Assembly: GCA_964634605.1 (NCBI GenBank)
Contig: CAZWLJ010000006.1
Coordinates: 38,739-102,738, forward strand
Reading direction: 5' to 3'
Source: UPXZ01 sp964634605
GTDB taxonomy: Bacteria; Bacteroidota; Bacteroidia; Bacteroidales; Paludibacteraceae
Length of the DNA: 64,000 nucleotides
The notes below the pieces were generated by a model. The model was not told the origin of the DNA and made no database searches. It saw only the letters and a program-made list of their open reading frames with translations. Each line of letters begins with the position of its first letter. The stretch's first letter is position 1. Below are positions 35,912 to 43,615 of this stretch, piece after piece. Both the position numbers and the translations under genes were made by a program.

Positions 35912-35938
35912 AAAAGCGGGAATTTTCCCGCTTTTTTT
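35912..35938 (+). terminator. Intrinsic terminator after recQ
   Basis: Stem AAAAGCGGGAA/TTCCCGCTTTT with a tight loop, then a T-run, 28 bases beyond the recQ stop. Confidence 0.85.
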
Positions 35939-36055
35939 ATTTCAGGGAGCTGAATTGGAATATTCTTCAGTCACCGGCTGCAAAATTTATTATAATTATT
36001 ACACTTTTATCTGAAAAAAAATGGGGTGAAACAGAACATGAATTAAAAAAAAGTG

Positions 36056-36063
36056 TATTTTTG
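36056..36063 (+). promoter_or_regulatory. Predicted -7 element of the cytochrome bd operon promoter
   Basis: A perfect TAnnTTTG element, TATTTTTG, sits about 26 bases before the DUF4492 gene. Confidence 0.45.
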
Positions 36064-36088
36064 TTGCAGTTAATTAAAATGTCGGTTT

Positions 36089-36337
36089 ATGAACACTCCG
36101 CGCTGGTTTTACGGTTTTATTACTTTTTTCAAGGACGGATTTAGTCAAATGACTGTAGGAAGAACTCTCTGGGCTATAGCTCTTATCAAACTGTTTATCA
36201 TGTTTGCTATCCTGAGGGTTTTCTTTTTCCCGAATTATCTGAACTCAAAATTTGAAAAAGAACAGGATAAAGCTGACTACGTGGGTACAGAGCTTTATGA
36301 AAAGTCTATTCCAACAGCTAAACCGGTAGCACAATAG
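36089..36337 (+). CDS. DUF4492 small membrane protein of the cytochrome bd operon
   Basis: An 82-residue protein with one hydrophobic helix at about 28-48. It has the DUF4492 pattern RWFYGFITFFKDGFSQMTVGRTLWAIALIK at the N-terminus and a charged tail. Genes of this family sit directly before cydA in Bacteroidota and some Epsilonproteobacteria. By analogy with the CydX/CydY small subunits it may be an accessory subunit of the oxidase, which is an inference. cydA begins 57 bases after its stop. Confidence 0.88.
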   Translation: MNTPRWFYGFITFFKDGFSQMTVGRTLWAIALIKLFIMFAILRVFFFPNYLNSKFEKEQDKADYVGTELYEKSIPTAKPVAQ

Positions 36338-36394
36338 AATTCCCGGCAATAAGAATCAAACTATTTTCAAGTTATATTAAAATAAAAATTATCT

Positions 36395-37966
36395 ATGGAA
36401 TTATTAGACGTTTCTTTAGTCAATTGGTCGAGGGGACAATTTGCTCTTACGGCTATGTATCACTGGCTTTTCGTTCCGTTAACTCTCGGACTGGGAGTAA
36501 TTCAGGCTATCATGGAAACACTCTATGTGAAAACCGGAAAAGAAGAATGGAAAAAGGCAGCTAAATTCTGGATGACGGTTTTCGGAATTAACTTTGCCAT
36601 TGGTGTGGCAACAGGTATTATTCTTGAATTCCAGTTTGGAACCAACTGGTCTAATTACAGTTGGTTTGTCGGTGATATTTTTGGGGCTCCGCTTGCCATC
36701 GAAGGTATTCTTGCATTTTTTATGGAGGCCACTTTTATTTCCATCATGTTTTTCGGATGGAATAAAGTGAGTAAAGGAGTACACCTGGCTTCTACCTGGC
36801 TTACTATAACAGGTGCCACTCTTTCGGCTCTGTGGATTCTGGTTGCCAATGCATGGATGCAGCTTCCGCTTGGCATGGAATTCAATCCTGTTTCGGTACG
36901 GAATGAAATGGTCGATTTCTGGTCGGTGATTTCTTCACCTATTGCTATCAACAAGTTTCTTCATGCAGTATCTTCGGGTTGGGTACTGGGCGGATTGTTT
37001 GTGTTAGGTATTAGTGCCTGGTACCTGCTGAAAAAACGTGAAATTGATTTTGCTAAACGAAGTATTCGTGTCGCTTCAATTTTCGGATTTCTGGGTACTG
37101 TAGTGGTAATATGGACCGGCGATGGTTCTGCTTATCAGGTAGCCCAAAATCAACCTATGAAACTGGCTGTGATGGAAGGACTTTACAAAGGTGAAAAAGG
37201 TACTCCGGTCATTGTGATGGGAATTGTAAATCCGAATAAAAAGGCATACAACGATGACGTGGAGCCGGTGGTAGCTGCTATCAGAATACCAAAAATGCTT
37301 TCACTAATGGGTTACAGAGATATGAACGCATTTGTACCGGGCATTGTGGACATCATCGATGGCGGATACACGCTTCAGGATGGCACCACCGCTATCTCGT
37401 TTGAGCAGAAAAAAGCAATGGGTCAGGCGGCAATTACGGCGCTGAAAGATTATAAAGCTGCTGAAACAGCCAAAGATACTGCCTCAATGGCTGTTCACAA
37501 AGCAAAACTGGATGAGAATTACAGATTCTTCGGTTACGGATATCTGGATAAGCCCGAGGATGTTATCCCGAGTGTACCGCTTATTTTCTATTCATTCCAT
37601 TTGATGGTGGGTCTGGGATTTCTATTCCTGCTGATATTTGCTATGGGCTTTTATTTCGAAAAGAAAGACCTTCTGCTGAAACAAAAATGGGTTTTGTATG
37701 TATTTCTGTGGACAATACCACTTGGATATCTGGCCACACAGTTAGGATGGATAGTTGCGGAAGTAGGGCGGCAACCCTGGACTATCCAGGATATATTGCC
37801 GGTTCAGGCTGCTGTGTCGAGCCTGCAGACTTCGTCAGTGCAAATTACTTTTTTCCTGTTTGTTGTTCTGTTTACCGGATTGGCTTTTGCTGAAGTACGC
37901 ATTATGACCAAACAGATTAAAAAAGGACCCGAGGCAGATGAAAAACCAACAAATACTAACGCTTAA
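36395..37966 (+). CDS. cydA: Cytochrome bd ubiquinol/menaquinol oxidase subunit I
   Basis: The heme-bearing subunit of the high-affinity bd oxidase in the inner membrane, reducing O2 with electrons from quinol. The 523-residue protein has the heme ligand His23 in MYHWLFVPLTLG, the GRQPW motif near residue 455, and a Q-loop whose MKLAVMEGLY keeps the Lys and Glu needed for quinol oxidation. The Q-loop region from about 260 to 390 holds a long hydrophilic insertion typical of Bacteroidota CydA. The operon gives a strict or facultative anaerobe the means to respire or scavenge nanomolar oxygen. Confidence 0.96.
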   Translation: MELLDVSLVNWSRGQFALTAMYHWLFVPLTLGLGVIQAIMETLYVKTGKEEWKKAAKFWMTVFGINFAIGVATGIILEFQFGTNWSNYSWFVGDIFGAPLAIEGILAFFMEATFISIMFFGWNKVSKGVHLASTWLTITGATLSALWILVANAWMQLPLGMEFNPVSVRNEMVDFWSVISSPIAINKFLHAVSSGWVLGGLFVLGISAWYLLKKREIDFAKRSIRVASIFGFLGTVVVIWTGDGSAYQVAQNQPMKLAVMEGLYKGEKGTPVIVMGIVNPNKKAYNDDVEPVVAAIRIPKMLSLMGYRDMNAFVPGIVDIIDGGYTLQDGTTAISFEQKKAMGQAAITALKDYKAAETAKDTASMAVHKAKLDENYRFFGYGYLDKPEDVIPSVPLIFYSFHLMVGLGFLFLLIFAMGFYFEKKDLLLKQKWVLYVFLWTIPLGYLATQLGWIVAEVGRQPWTIQDILPVQAAVSSLQTSSVQITFFLFVVLFTGLAFAEVRIMTKQIKKGPEADEKPTNTNA

Positions 37967-37978
37967 ATACATACAACT

Positions 37979-39139
37979 ATGATAACTTATTCATTTCTAC
38001 AGCATTATTGGTGGTTGCTAATCTCACTGCTGGGCGGATTGCTCTCATTCCTGCTGTTTGTTCAGGGAGGTCAGACACTGATTTCTTCGTTGGGTAAAAC
38101 CGAAGATGAACGACGGCTTATTGTAAATGTACTTGGTAAGAAATGGGAATACACTTTTACCACGCTGGTTACTTTTGGAGGAGCATTTTTTGCATCGTTC
38201 CCGTTGTTTTATTCCACCAGTTTTGGTGGTGCTTACTGGGTATGGATGCTCATTCTGTTTTGCTTTATTGTCCAGGCTGTATCCTATGAGTATCAGAATA
38301 AGCCCGGAAATTTCTTCGGACGTAATGCATACCGCGGATTCTTGTTTTTCAATGGTCTGGCAGGCACGTTTTTGCTGGGTGCTGCCATAGCTACGTTTTT
38401 TACCGGTTCCGAATTCAGTGTCAACAAGCAGAATCTGGCCGATTTCTCAGGTCAGTTTGCACCCATCATCAGCCAGTGGCAAAATCCTTTGCACGGACTC
38501 GAAGCTCTGTTCAATCCTCGTAACTGGCTGCTTGGGCTGGCAGTGCTTTTCCTGGCACGTACACAGGCAGTTCTGTTTTTCAAAAACCGGATTAAAAATG
38601 ATCCGATACAGGAACGGCTGGACGGAGCATTGCTGAAAAACGCGCTGCCTTTCCTGGTGTTCTTCCTGGCGTTTCTGATATGGACATTGTTTGCCCGGGG
38701 ATTTGCCGTTAAACCTGAAACAGGGGAAGTGGTAATGGAAAAATTCAAATACTTCAACAACCTCGTTGAGATGCCTTTGTTGCTCGTTCTTTTACTTGCC
38801 GGAGTGGTTGGTGTTCTTTACGGCATCATTTACTCTTTTATCAAAAAAACCTGGAAAAAAGGCATCTGGTTTTCTGGAGCAGGTACCGTGATTACTGTCA
38901 TGACTCTGCTCCTCGTGGCCGGATATAACAATACGGCTTATTATCCTTCATCGTTCGATTTGCAAAGTTCTTTAACGATATTCAATTCATCTTCAAGTTT
39001 TTACACGCTGAAAGTGATGTCGGTCGTTTCGTTGCTTATTCCTTTTGTGATTGCATATATTTTCTTCGCATGGCGTTCACTTGAGAAAACGCAGACCACC
39101 ATTGAGGAAATCAACGAGAAGGACAGTCATGCATATTAA
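37979..39139 (+). CDS. cydB: Cytochrome bd oxidase subunit II
   Basis: The second structural subunit of the bd oxidase. The 386-residue product is highly hydrophobic with about eight to nine membrane helices. It includes the N-terminal WWLLISLLGGLLSFLLFVQGGQ, which aligns with the CydB start, and EYQNKPGN between helices. The gene begins 12 bases after cydA, and a strong terminator follows. The charged C-terminal tail (EKTQTTIEEINEKD) is short. Confidence 0.94.
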   Translation: MITYSFLQHYWWLLISLLGGLLSFLLFVQGGQTLISSLGKTEDERRLIVNVLGKKWEYTFTTLVTFGGAFFASFPLFYSTSFGGAYWVWMLILFCFIVQAVSYEYQNKPGNFFGRNAYRGFLFFNGLAGTFLLGAAIATFFTGSEFSVNKQNLADFSGQFAPIISQWQNPLHGLEALFNPRNWLLGLAVLFLARTQAVLFFKNRIKNDPIQERLDGALLKNALPFLVFFLAFLIWTLFARGFAVKPETGEVVMEKFKYFNNLVEMPLLLVLLLAGVVGVLYGIIYSFIKKTWKKGIWFSGAGTVITVMTLLLVAGYNNTAYYPSSFDLQSSLTIFNSSSSFYTLKVMSVVSLLIPFVIAYIFFAWRSLEKTQTTIEEINEKDSHAY

Positions 39140-39203
39140 AGTGCAAGTATCAACCCTGAAATTTGTTTTATGTTACGTTAAAATCGGGTAATACAGAATA
39201 ATT

Positions 39204-39239
39204 AAGTCCGGATTTGCATTGCAGGTCCGGACTTTTTTT
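39204..39239 (+). terminator. Intrinsic terminator after cydB
   Basis: A 9-bp stem AAGTCCGGA/TCCGGACTT with a 13-base loop and a run of seven T. Confidence 0.85.
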
Positions 39240-39298
39240 GTCTTCTTATTTTATAATTCAATTAGCTTGTTATGTGCCCGAAATCCTTTTTTTGTTTC

Positions 39299-40015
39299 TC
39301 AGTTCTGATTGTTTTTCAGGATTTCAATCACTTCTTTCAGGCTCCTCACTTCTTTTGCCCGGTCAGGCAGATCTGATTTTGGGATGTTATGATTCAGAAA
39401 AACGGCATCAATACCAGCTCTCAAAGCTCCAGAAATGTCAGCATCAAAACTATCGCCAATCATCAGCACTTCTTCCCTGACTGCTTTGTTGAGCTGAAGC
39501 GCATATTCGAAAATCTTAGTATCGGGTTTAAGTGTGCCTACTGCTTCAGAAAGCACAACATGATCAAAGTAATGTTCTATCTGAGCGCTTCTGAGTTTGC
39601 GGTATTGCACCTCCACGAATCCGTTTGAAATAATGGTCATCGGGTAACCGTTCATTTTGCAAAAATCCATCAGCTCGCGTGCATAAGGAACAAGTCCTGT
39701 TTTTGTACCCAGAATTTCCAGAAAATCGGTATTCATTTTCAATGCTACTTCCGGGTCGTTAATACCAATCTGCTGAAGGAGATGCAGGAAACGTTCGACT
39801 ATCAGGAAATCTTTCGTGATAAGTCCTTGCCCGTATTGTGTCCAGAGTTCCAGATTTTTTCTGGAATATTCGCTGTAAAAGTTTTCGAAATCATTGAAAT
39901 GCTCATCCAGCTTACAGGCATGAAAAACGTCGCGCAGTGATTCTTTGGCATTGGCATGAAAATCCCATATGGTGTCGTCCAGATCAAGAAATATGTATTT
40001 GTACTTGTTTGCCAC
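39299..40015 (-). CDS. HAD-family hydrolase, YjjG-type noncanonical pyrimidine nucleotidase
   Basis: A cytosolic haloacid dehalogenase-fold phosphatase. YjjG-type enzymes dephosphorylate damaged or noncanonical pyrimidine nucleotides. The 238-residue protein has motif I DLDDTIWDF (Asp nucleophile and acid/base Asp), a helical cap, motif II Ser/Thr in TIISNG, motif III lysine in GTLKPDTKIF, and motif IV GDSFDADISGA. The start codon appears to be GTG at 40015, since no ATG occurs before motif I. It is the most downstream of a set of minus-strand genes, separated from the lipoprotein gene by hairpins. Confidence 0.88.
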   Translation of the reverse strand: MANKYKYIFLDLDDTIWDFHANAKESLRDVFHACKLDEHFNDFENFYSEYSRKNLELWTQYGQGLITKDFLIVERFLHLLQQIGINDPEVALKMNTDFLEILGTKTGLVPYARELMDFCKMNGYPMTIISNGFVEVQYRKLRSAQIEHYFDHVVLSEAVGTLKPDTKIFEYALQLNKAVREEVLMIGDSFDADISGALRAGIDAVFLNHNIPKSDLPDRAKEVRSLKEVIEILKNNQN

Positions 40016-40090
40016 AATCGGGAATTGACTATGTTACGATTTATGATGTTATCCCGGATTTTATTCCGTTGAGTAATTTACTGGACAGAA

Positions 40091-40141
40091 TCTGACAGAC
40101 TGCATGAAAATGTCAGATATGATTTTTCAGGTGAAAAATCA
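40091..40141. repeat. Two adjacent hairpins between the lipoprotein and HAD genes
   Basis: TCTGACA/TGTCAGA (40091-40097 with 40111-40117) and TGATTTTTC/GAAAAATCA (40120-40128 with 40133-40141) form two perfect small stems. Neither is followed by a good T-run on the minus strand. They could slow or end transcription of the lipoprotein gene or stabilise its 3' end. Confidence 0.45.
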
Positions 40142-40150
40142 CATCAGGTT

Positions 40151-41026
40151 TCAGTCTACTTCTATCACCAGGTACTTGCTCACGCTCCAGAAATCCACCG
40201 GATTAGTTATCTCCAGCACAAAATTTTCATTCTCTTTTTCAAGTGTGTAACTTGATTTGGGGTGAATGGTGAGTAACTTTGCTTTCGATCTGGAATACAA
40301 AGGAATAGAGCGGGTGCTTCGAGTGTCCACTCTGACGAAATAGTTTTTGTTAAAATCAGACTGAAGAACCTTTTTGGCGCTGAAAATCCCTTCGGATGAA
40401 ATTATTTTATTGTCTTTAAGTTCCTTTATGGAGCCTATTGCATACCAGGCAGCATTCATTGCCTCGTCCTGTTGCTGTATAACGGTGTTTTTTTCTTCAT
40501 TTTTTTTTGATAAGTCTTCCACGTTTTTACCCAGTTCGTCAACTGTTGTTCCCAATTTGGTGATTACCGAATCTTTTTGCTGTAACTGGATCTGCAGTGA
40601 GGCAACTTTGGCCGATTCATCGTTCAGTTGTTTGGATAGCGAAGCAATGGTGTTTTCAAGACTGGTCAGCTTGAAAGCGCTGTTTTTCATCTTGTTTCTC
40701 ATTTTCTCGAGTTCCTCCTTGTTCACTTTTATCATTTCGCTGATATAAGCCATATCTTCAGAAACCTTGTTTCTGACGTCACGGGGAGTGTTCTCGCTTA
40801 GCGGACGTACAGATATCACGTTCTGAGCATCCTTGATTTTCTCAATGTTTTGCTGAATGTTATTCAGCGTGGAAAAGTAATCGTTTACTTCCTGTTCCAG
40901 CTGAAGTTTCGCGTTTTGCAGCGAATCGTTTTCAGTTTTCAGACGTTCTACTTCAGAGCTCTTTTGCTGCCCGCATGACACCAGCAGTAATGATACTGCT
41001 AAGGTTAGTATAATATGTCGTTTCAT
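40151..41026 (-). CDS. Coiled-coil lipoprotein of unknown function
   Basis: Not a named family to me. The 291-residue product has a lipoprotein signal with lipobox LVSC (Cys18). From about residue 25 to 200 it is a nearly continuous coiled coil, rich in Glu, Lys, Leu and Asn (KTENDSLQNAKLQLEQEV, KEELEKMRNKMKNSAF). A small beta-rich C-terminal domain at about 215-291 contains FVRVDTRSTRSIPLY and ITNPVDFWSVSKYLVIEV. This suggests an envelope-tethered rod with a binding head. Stand-alone gene; rsmI lies about 125 bases upstream on the same strand. Confidence 0.75.
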   Translation of the reverse strand: MKRHIILTLAVSLLLVSCGQQKSSEVERLKTENDSLQNAKLQLEQEVNDYFSTLNNIQQNIEKIKDAQNVISVRPLSENTPRDVRNKVSEDMAYISEMIKVNKEELEKMRNKMKNSAFKLTSLENTIASLSKQLNDESAKVASLQIQLQQKDSVITKLGTTVDELGKNVEDLSKKNEEKNTVIQQQDEAMNAAWYAIGSIKELKDNKIISSEGIFSAKKVLQSDFNKNYFVRVDTRSTRSIPLYSRSKAKLLTIHPKSSYTLEKENENFVLEITNPVDFWSVSKYLVIEVD

Positions 41027-41151
41027 TTTTTTATGCAGTAAAGAGGGTTAATAATTGTTTTGTTAATTGTATTTTCTTAGAATTTTGAAATATGGAATGA
41101 AACTTTTCTCTTTTGAGAAAAACAGCTGTATTTATGCCGGCAAATTTAATG

Positions 41152-41823
41152 TTATTCTTCAGAACCTGCAACAATTAGTACAAATTCACCTTTTGGCGGA
41201 TGCTGTGTGAAATGTCCGGCAAGTTCCTGAAGTGTTCCTCGTACAGTTTCTTCGTAAATTTTCGAGATTTCACGTGAAACGGATGCTTTTCGTTCAGGTC
41301 CCAGCACTTCTGCCAGCTGAGTCAGGGTTTTTACAATCCTGAATGGCGATTCATAGAATATCATGGTTCTGGATTCGTCCTTCATAGACTGGAGTTTCGT
41401 TTGTCGTCCTTTTTTCTGAGGAAGGAATCCCTCGAAACAAAACCGGTCGTTGGGCAATCCCGATGCAACCAGCGCCGGAACGAATGCGGTAGCCCCGGGG
41501 AGGCATTCGACTTCAATACCGTGTTGTACACAGGCTCTCACAAGCATGAAACCCGGATCGGAAATGGCAGGTGTTCCGGCGTCCGAAATCAGTGCGATGT
41601 TTTGTCCGGATTTAATCTTATCAACTATTTGCAGTATGGTTTTATGCTCGTTAAATTTGTGATGAGATTGCATCGGAGTTTTGATTTCGTAATGCTTCAG
41701 CAGGAAACCGCTTGTACGCGTATCTTCAGCGAGGATTATGTCAACACTGTTCAAAATCTTCACTGCCCTGAATGTCATATCTTCCAGGTTGCCAATAGGT
41801 GTAGGTACTACGTATAGTTTCAT
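41152..41823 (-). CDS. rsmI: 16S rRNA (cytidine(1402)-2'-O)-methyltransferase RsmI
   Basis: Methylates the ribose of C1402 in the decoding centre with S-adenosylmethionine. The 223-residue protein opens with the family signature VVPTPIGNLEDMTFRAVKIL, followed by AEDTRTSGFLLKHY, ALISDAGTPAISDPGFMLV (cofactor loop) and the LPGATAFVPALVASGLP tetrapyrrole-methylase-fold motif, then RFCFEGFLP. It lacks the extra C-terminal domain of the E. coli enzyme, being shorter by about 60 residues, as seen in other Bacteroidota. Confidence 0.95.
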   Translation of the reverse strand: MKLYVVPTPIGNLEDMTFRAVKILNSVDIILAEDTRTSGFLLKHYEIKTPMQSHHKFNEHKTILQIVDKIKSGQNIALISDAGTPAISDPGFMLVRACVQHGIEVECLPGATAFVPALVASGLPNDRFCFEGFLPQKKGRQTKLQSMKDESRTMIFYESPFRIVKTLTQLAEVLGPERKASVSREISKIYEETVRGTLQELAGHFTQHPPKGEFVLIVAGSEE

Positions 41824-41892
41824 TTACGAGTGGAAATATGTAATCTGAGATAATTAATAAAAATCAATACAGAATCCGGAACCAATACTTGT

Positions 41893-42777
41893 TTAGTTGT
41901 ACCTCCTTTTCACCAGTTGAAGGAATTCTTCGGCGTGTGGATTGTCGTCGCTCCAGCCGAATTTTGATTTCAGGAACGAATAAGCTTCGTCGTATTTAGC
42001 CAGTTGATTCAGGTAGGCGATGGTTTTATTCATTACTTCGCCGTTGCCGCTGAAGAGTTCGCGCTGAAAGCGGAACCGGTCGCCGATATTCATAGCCTGC
42101 CGGATATCGTCAACTTTTTGATTCGCCAGATTATCACCCAGTGAATTTATTTCATTCTTCAGCTGATTCTCGCCGGGCTTCCCGCTGCTTTGCGGGATTG
42201 TTTCTGCTATAGTATTTTCTGAAGGTTTAATGCCGGGAGCCTGCGGATTATCTGACTCGTCATAAACCAGGACCTGCTCGTTTTCACCAATTTCCTCCAC
42301 TTCAATTTCTTCCTGAAATTCTTCATCCAGGCTAAGGATAGTGTTCTCATCCGTGTTTTCAGGCACCTCGCTTATGATTTCTTTTGCTTCCACTTCTGTT
42401 TCAGGTTCATTTGTTTCGGCTAAAACAGTAGCTGCATTCTGAATTTCGGTTTCAGCTGTTTCGTTATGTATCAGTTCCTTGCTTGAATCTGTTGGTGCTT
42501 CAAGATTATTCATATCGGATAGAAAATTCTCCGGATGAGTTTCGTTTGATTCCTGTCCGGTTTTTTTACCGTCAAATGACTGGTAATCAATTTCACCCAG
42601 TTCCGACAGCGAATTATTTCCGAGTGATTCCAGACTTATCTTAATATTCTCAGCTTTCTGTATTGCCAGGCGCAATAAAGGTTCGGGAAATTCATTCATT
42701 TTCTCAAAACCCTCTGTGAGCAGGCTGAGCTCTTTGATGTCCTTTTGCATTAAAATTACTAAAAAATCTTTGTTCAT
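41893..42777 (-). CDS. Acidic, low-complexity protein with conserved C-terminal domain
   Basis: Unknown function. The 294-residue product starts with a helical segment (about 10-60) and then has about 150 residues very rich in Glu, Asn and Thr, probably disordered. A conserved-looking helical domain at about 220-294 contains IRQAMNIGDRFRFQRELF and KSKFGWSDDNPHAEEFLQLVKRRY. There is no signal peptide. It is divergent from tdk and lies 70 bases upstream of rsmI on the minus strand. Start is the ATG at 42777; a second in-frame ATG at 42750 is also plausible. Confidence 0.7.
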   Translation of the reverse strand: MNKDFLVILMQKDIKELSLLTEGFEKMNEFPEPLLRLAIQKAENIKISLESLGNNSLSELGEIDYQSFDGKKTGQESNETHPENFLSDMNNLEAPTDSSKELIHNETAETEIQNAATVLAETNEPETEVEAKEIISEVPENTDENTILSLDEEFQEEIEVEEIGENEQVLVYDESDNPQAPGIKPSENTIAETIPQSSGKPGENQLKNEINSLGDNLANQKVDDIRQAMNIGDRFRFQRELFSGNGEVMNKTIAYLNQLAKYDEAYSFLKSKFGWSDDNPHAEEFLQLVKRRYN

Positions 42778-42818
42778 ATCTTTTTCGGTTAAAAAGAGTT
42801 CAGTTTAAGTATTTTTTT

Positions 42819-42826
42819 TAATTTTG
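42819..42826 (+). promoter_or_regulatory. Predicted -7 element of the tdk promoter
   Basis: The sequence reads TAATTTTG, a perfect TAnnTTTG, about 87 bases before the tdk ATG. The region 42778-42913 between divergent genes is otherwise AT-rich. Confidence 0.4.
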
Positions 42827-42913
42827 TAAAATAAACGTGCAGGAAAAACTGCCGTAAAGATACTAATTAAACTGTTGAAAATAATATTGTAAAAACCAAA
42901 ATTTCGATAAATA

Positions 42914-43498
42914 ATGATTTATTCAGAACAGAATCATCCAAATCAGGTGCGGCGCGGGAGTATTGAAGTGATATGCGGTTCGATGTTTTCGGGTAAGACC
43001 GAAGAGCTGATCCGCCGGTTGAAGCGTGCTAACTTCGCAAAATTACGGGTAGAGATTTTTAAGCCCAAAATCGATACGCGTTATTCGGAAGAAGATGTGG
43101 TTTCGCATGACCGTACTACCATTCGTTCCACTCCTGTTGAATCTTCGGGCAGCATTCTGCTGATGACGAGTGAAGTGGATGTGGTGGGCATTGATGAAGC
43201 GCAGTTTTTTGATGAGGGACTGGTGGATGTGTGCCGGCAATTGGCTGATAACGGTATCCGGGTTATCGTTGCCGGACTGGATATGGATTTTCGTTGTACT
43301 CCGTTCGGGCCGATGCCCGCTCTGATGGCTATAGCCGACGATGTGTATAAGGTGCATGCTATCTGTGTCAGGTGCGGAGCACTGGCTTATGTGTCGCACC
43401 GGCTGGTGGCAGGCGAAAAGCAGGTGCTGCTCGGCGAAATGGCTGAGTATGAGCCTATTTGCCGCGATTGCTACAACGAAGTGAAAAGAGTTAACTAA
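42914..43498 (+). CDS. tdk: Thymidine kinase (type II)
   Basis: Salvages thymidine and deoxyuridine by ATP-dependent phosphorylation. The 194-residue protein shows the P-loop GSMFSGKTEELIRRL at about 22-36, Walker B-like GIDEAQFF, the substrate-loop segment, and two zinc cysteine pairs (CVRCG and CRDC). Length and zinc site match the bacterial tetrameric type II family. It is transcribed alone and ends in a strong terminator. Confidence 0.96.
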   Translation: MIYSEQNHPNQVRRGSIEVICGSMFSGKTEELIRRLKRANFAKLRVEIFKPKIDTRYSEEDVVSHDRTTIRSTPVESSGSILLMTSEVDVVGIDEAQFFDEGLVDVCRQLADNGIRVIVAGLDMDFRCTPFGPMPALMAIADDVYKVHAICVRCGALAYVSHRLVAGEKQVLLGEMAEYEPICRDCYNEVKRVN

Positions 43499-43526
43499 AA
43501 AACGCGGGATTCTTCCCGCGTTTTTT
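43497..43526 (+). terminator. Intrinsic terminator after tdk
   Basis: A 12-bp stem AAAAAACGCGGG/CCCGCGTTTTTT with a 6-base loop. The A/T tracts make it usable from both strands. Confidence 0.9.
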
Positions 43527-43615
43527 GTGATATTCTATTGCAAAAGGAGTTTTTTCATCCGGCAGTTGCCGGTTTCGATGTCTTCCGGATAATTTGCTCC
43601 AATACCCCAGACTTG

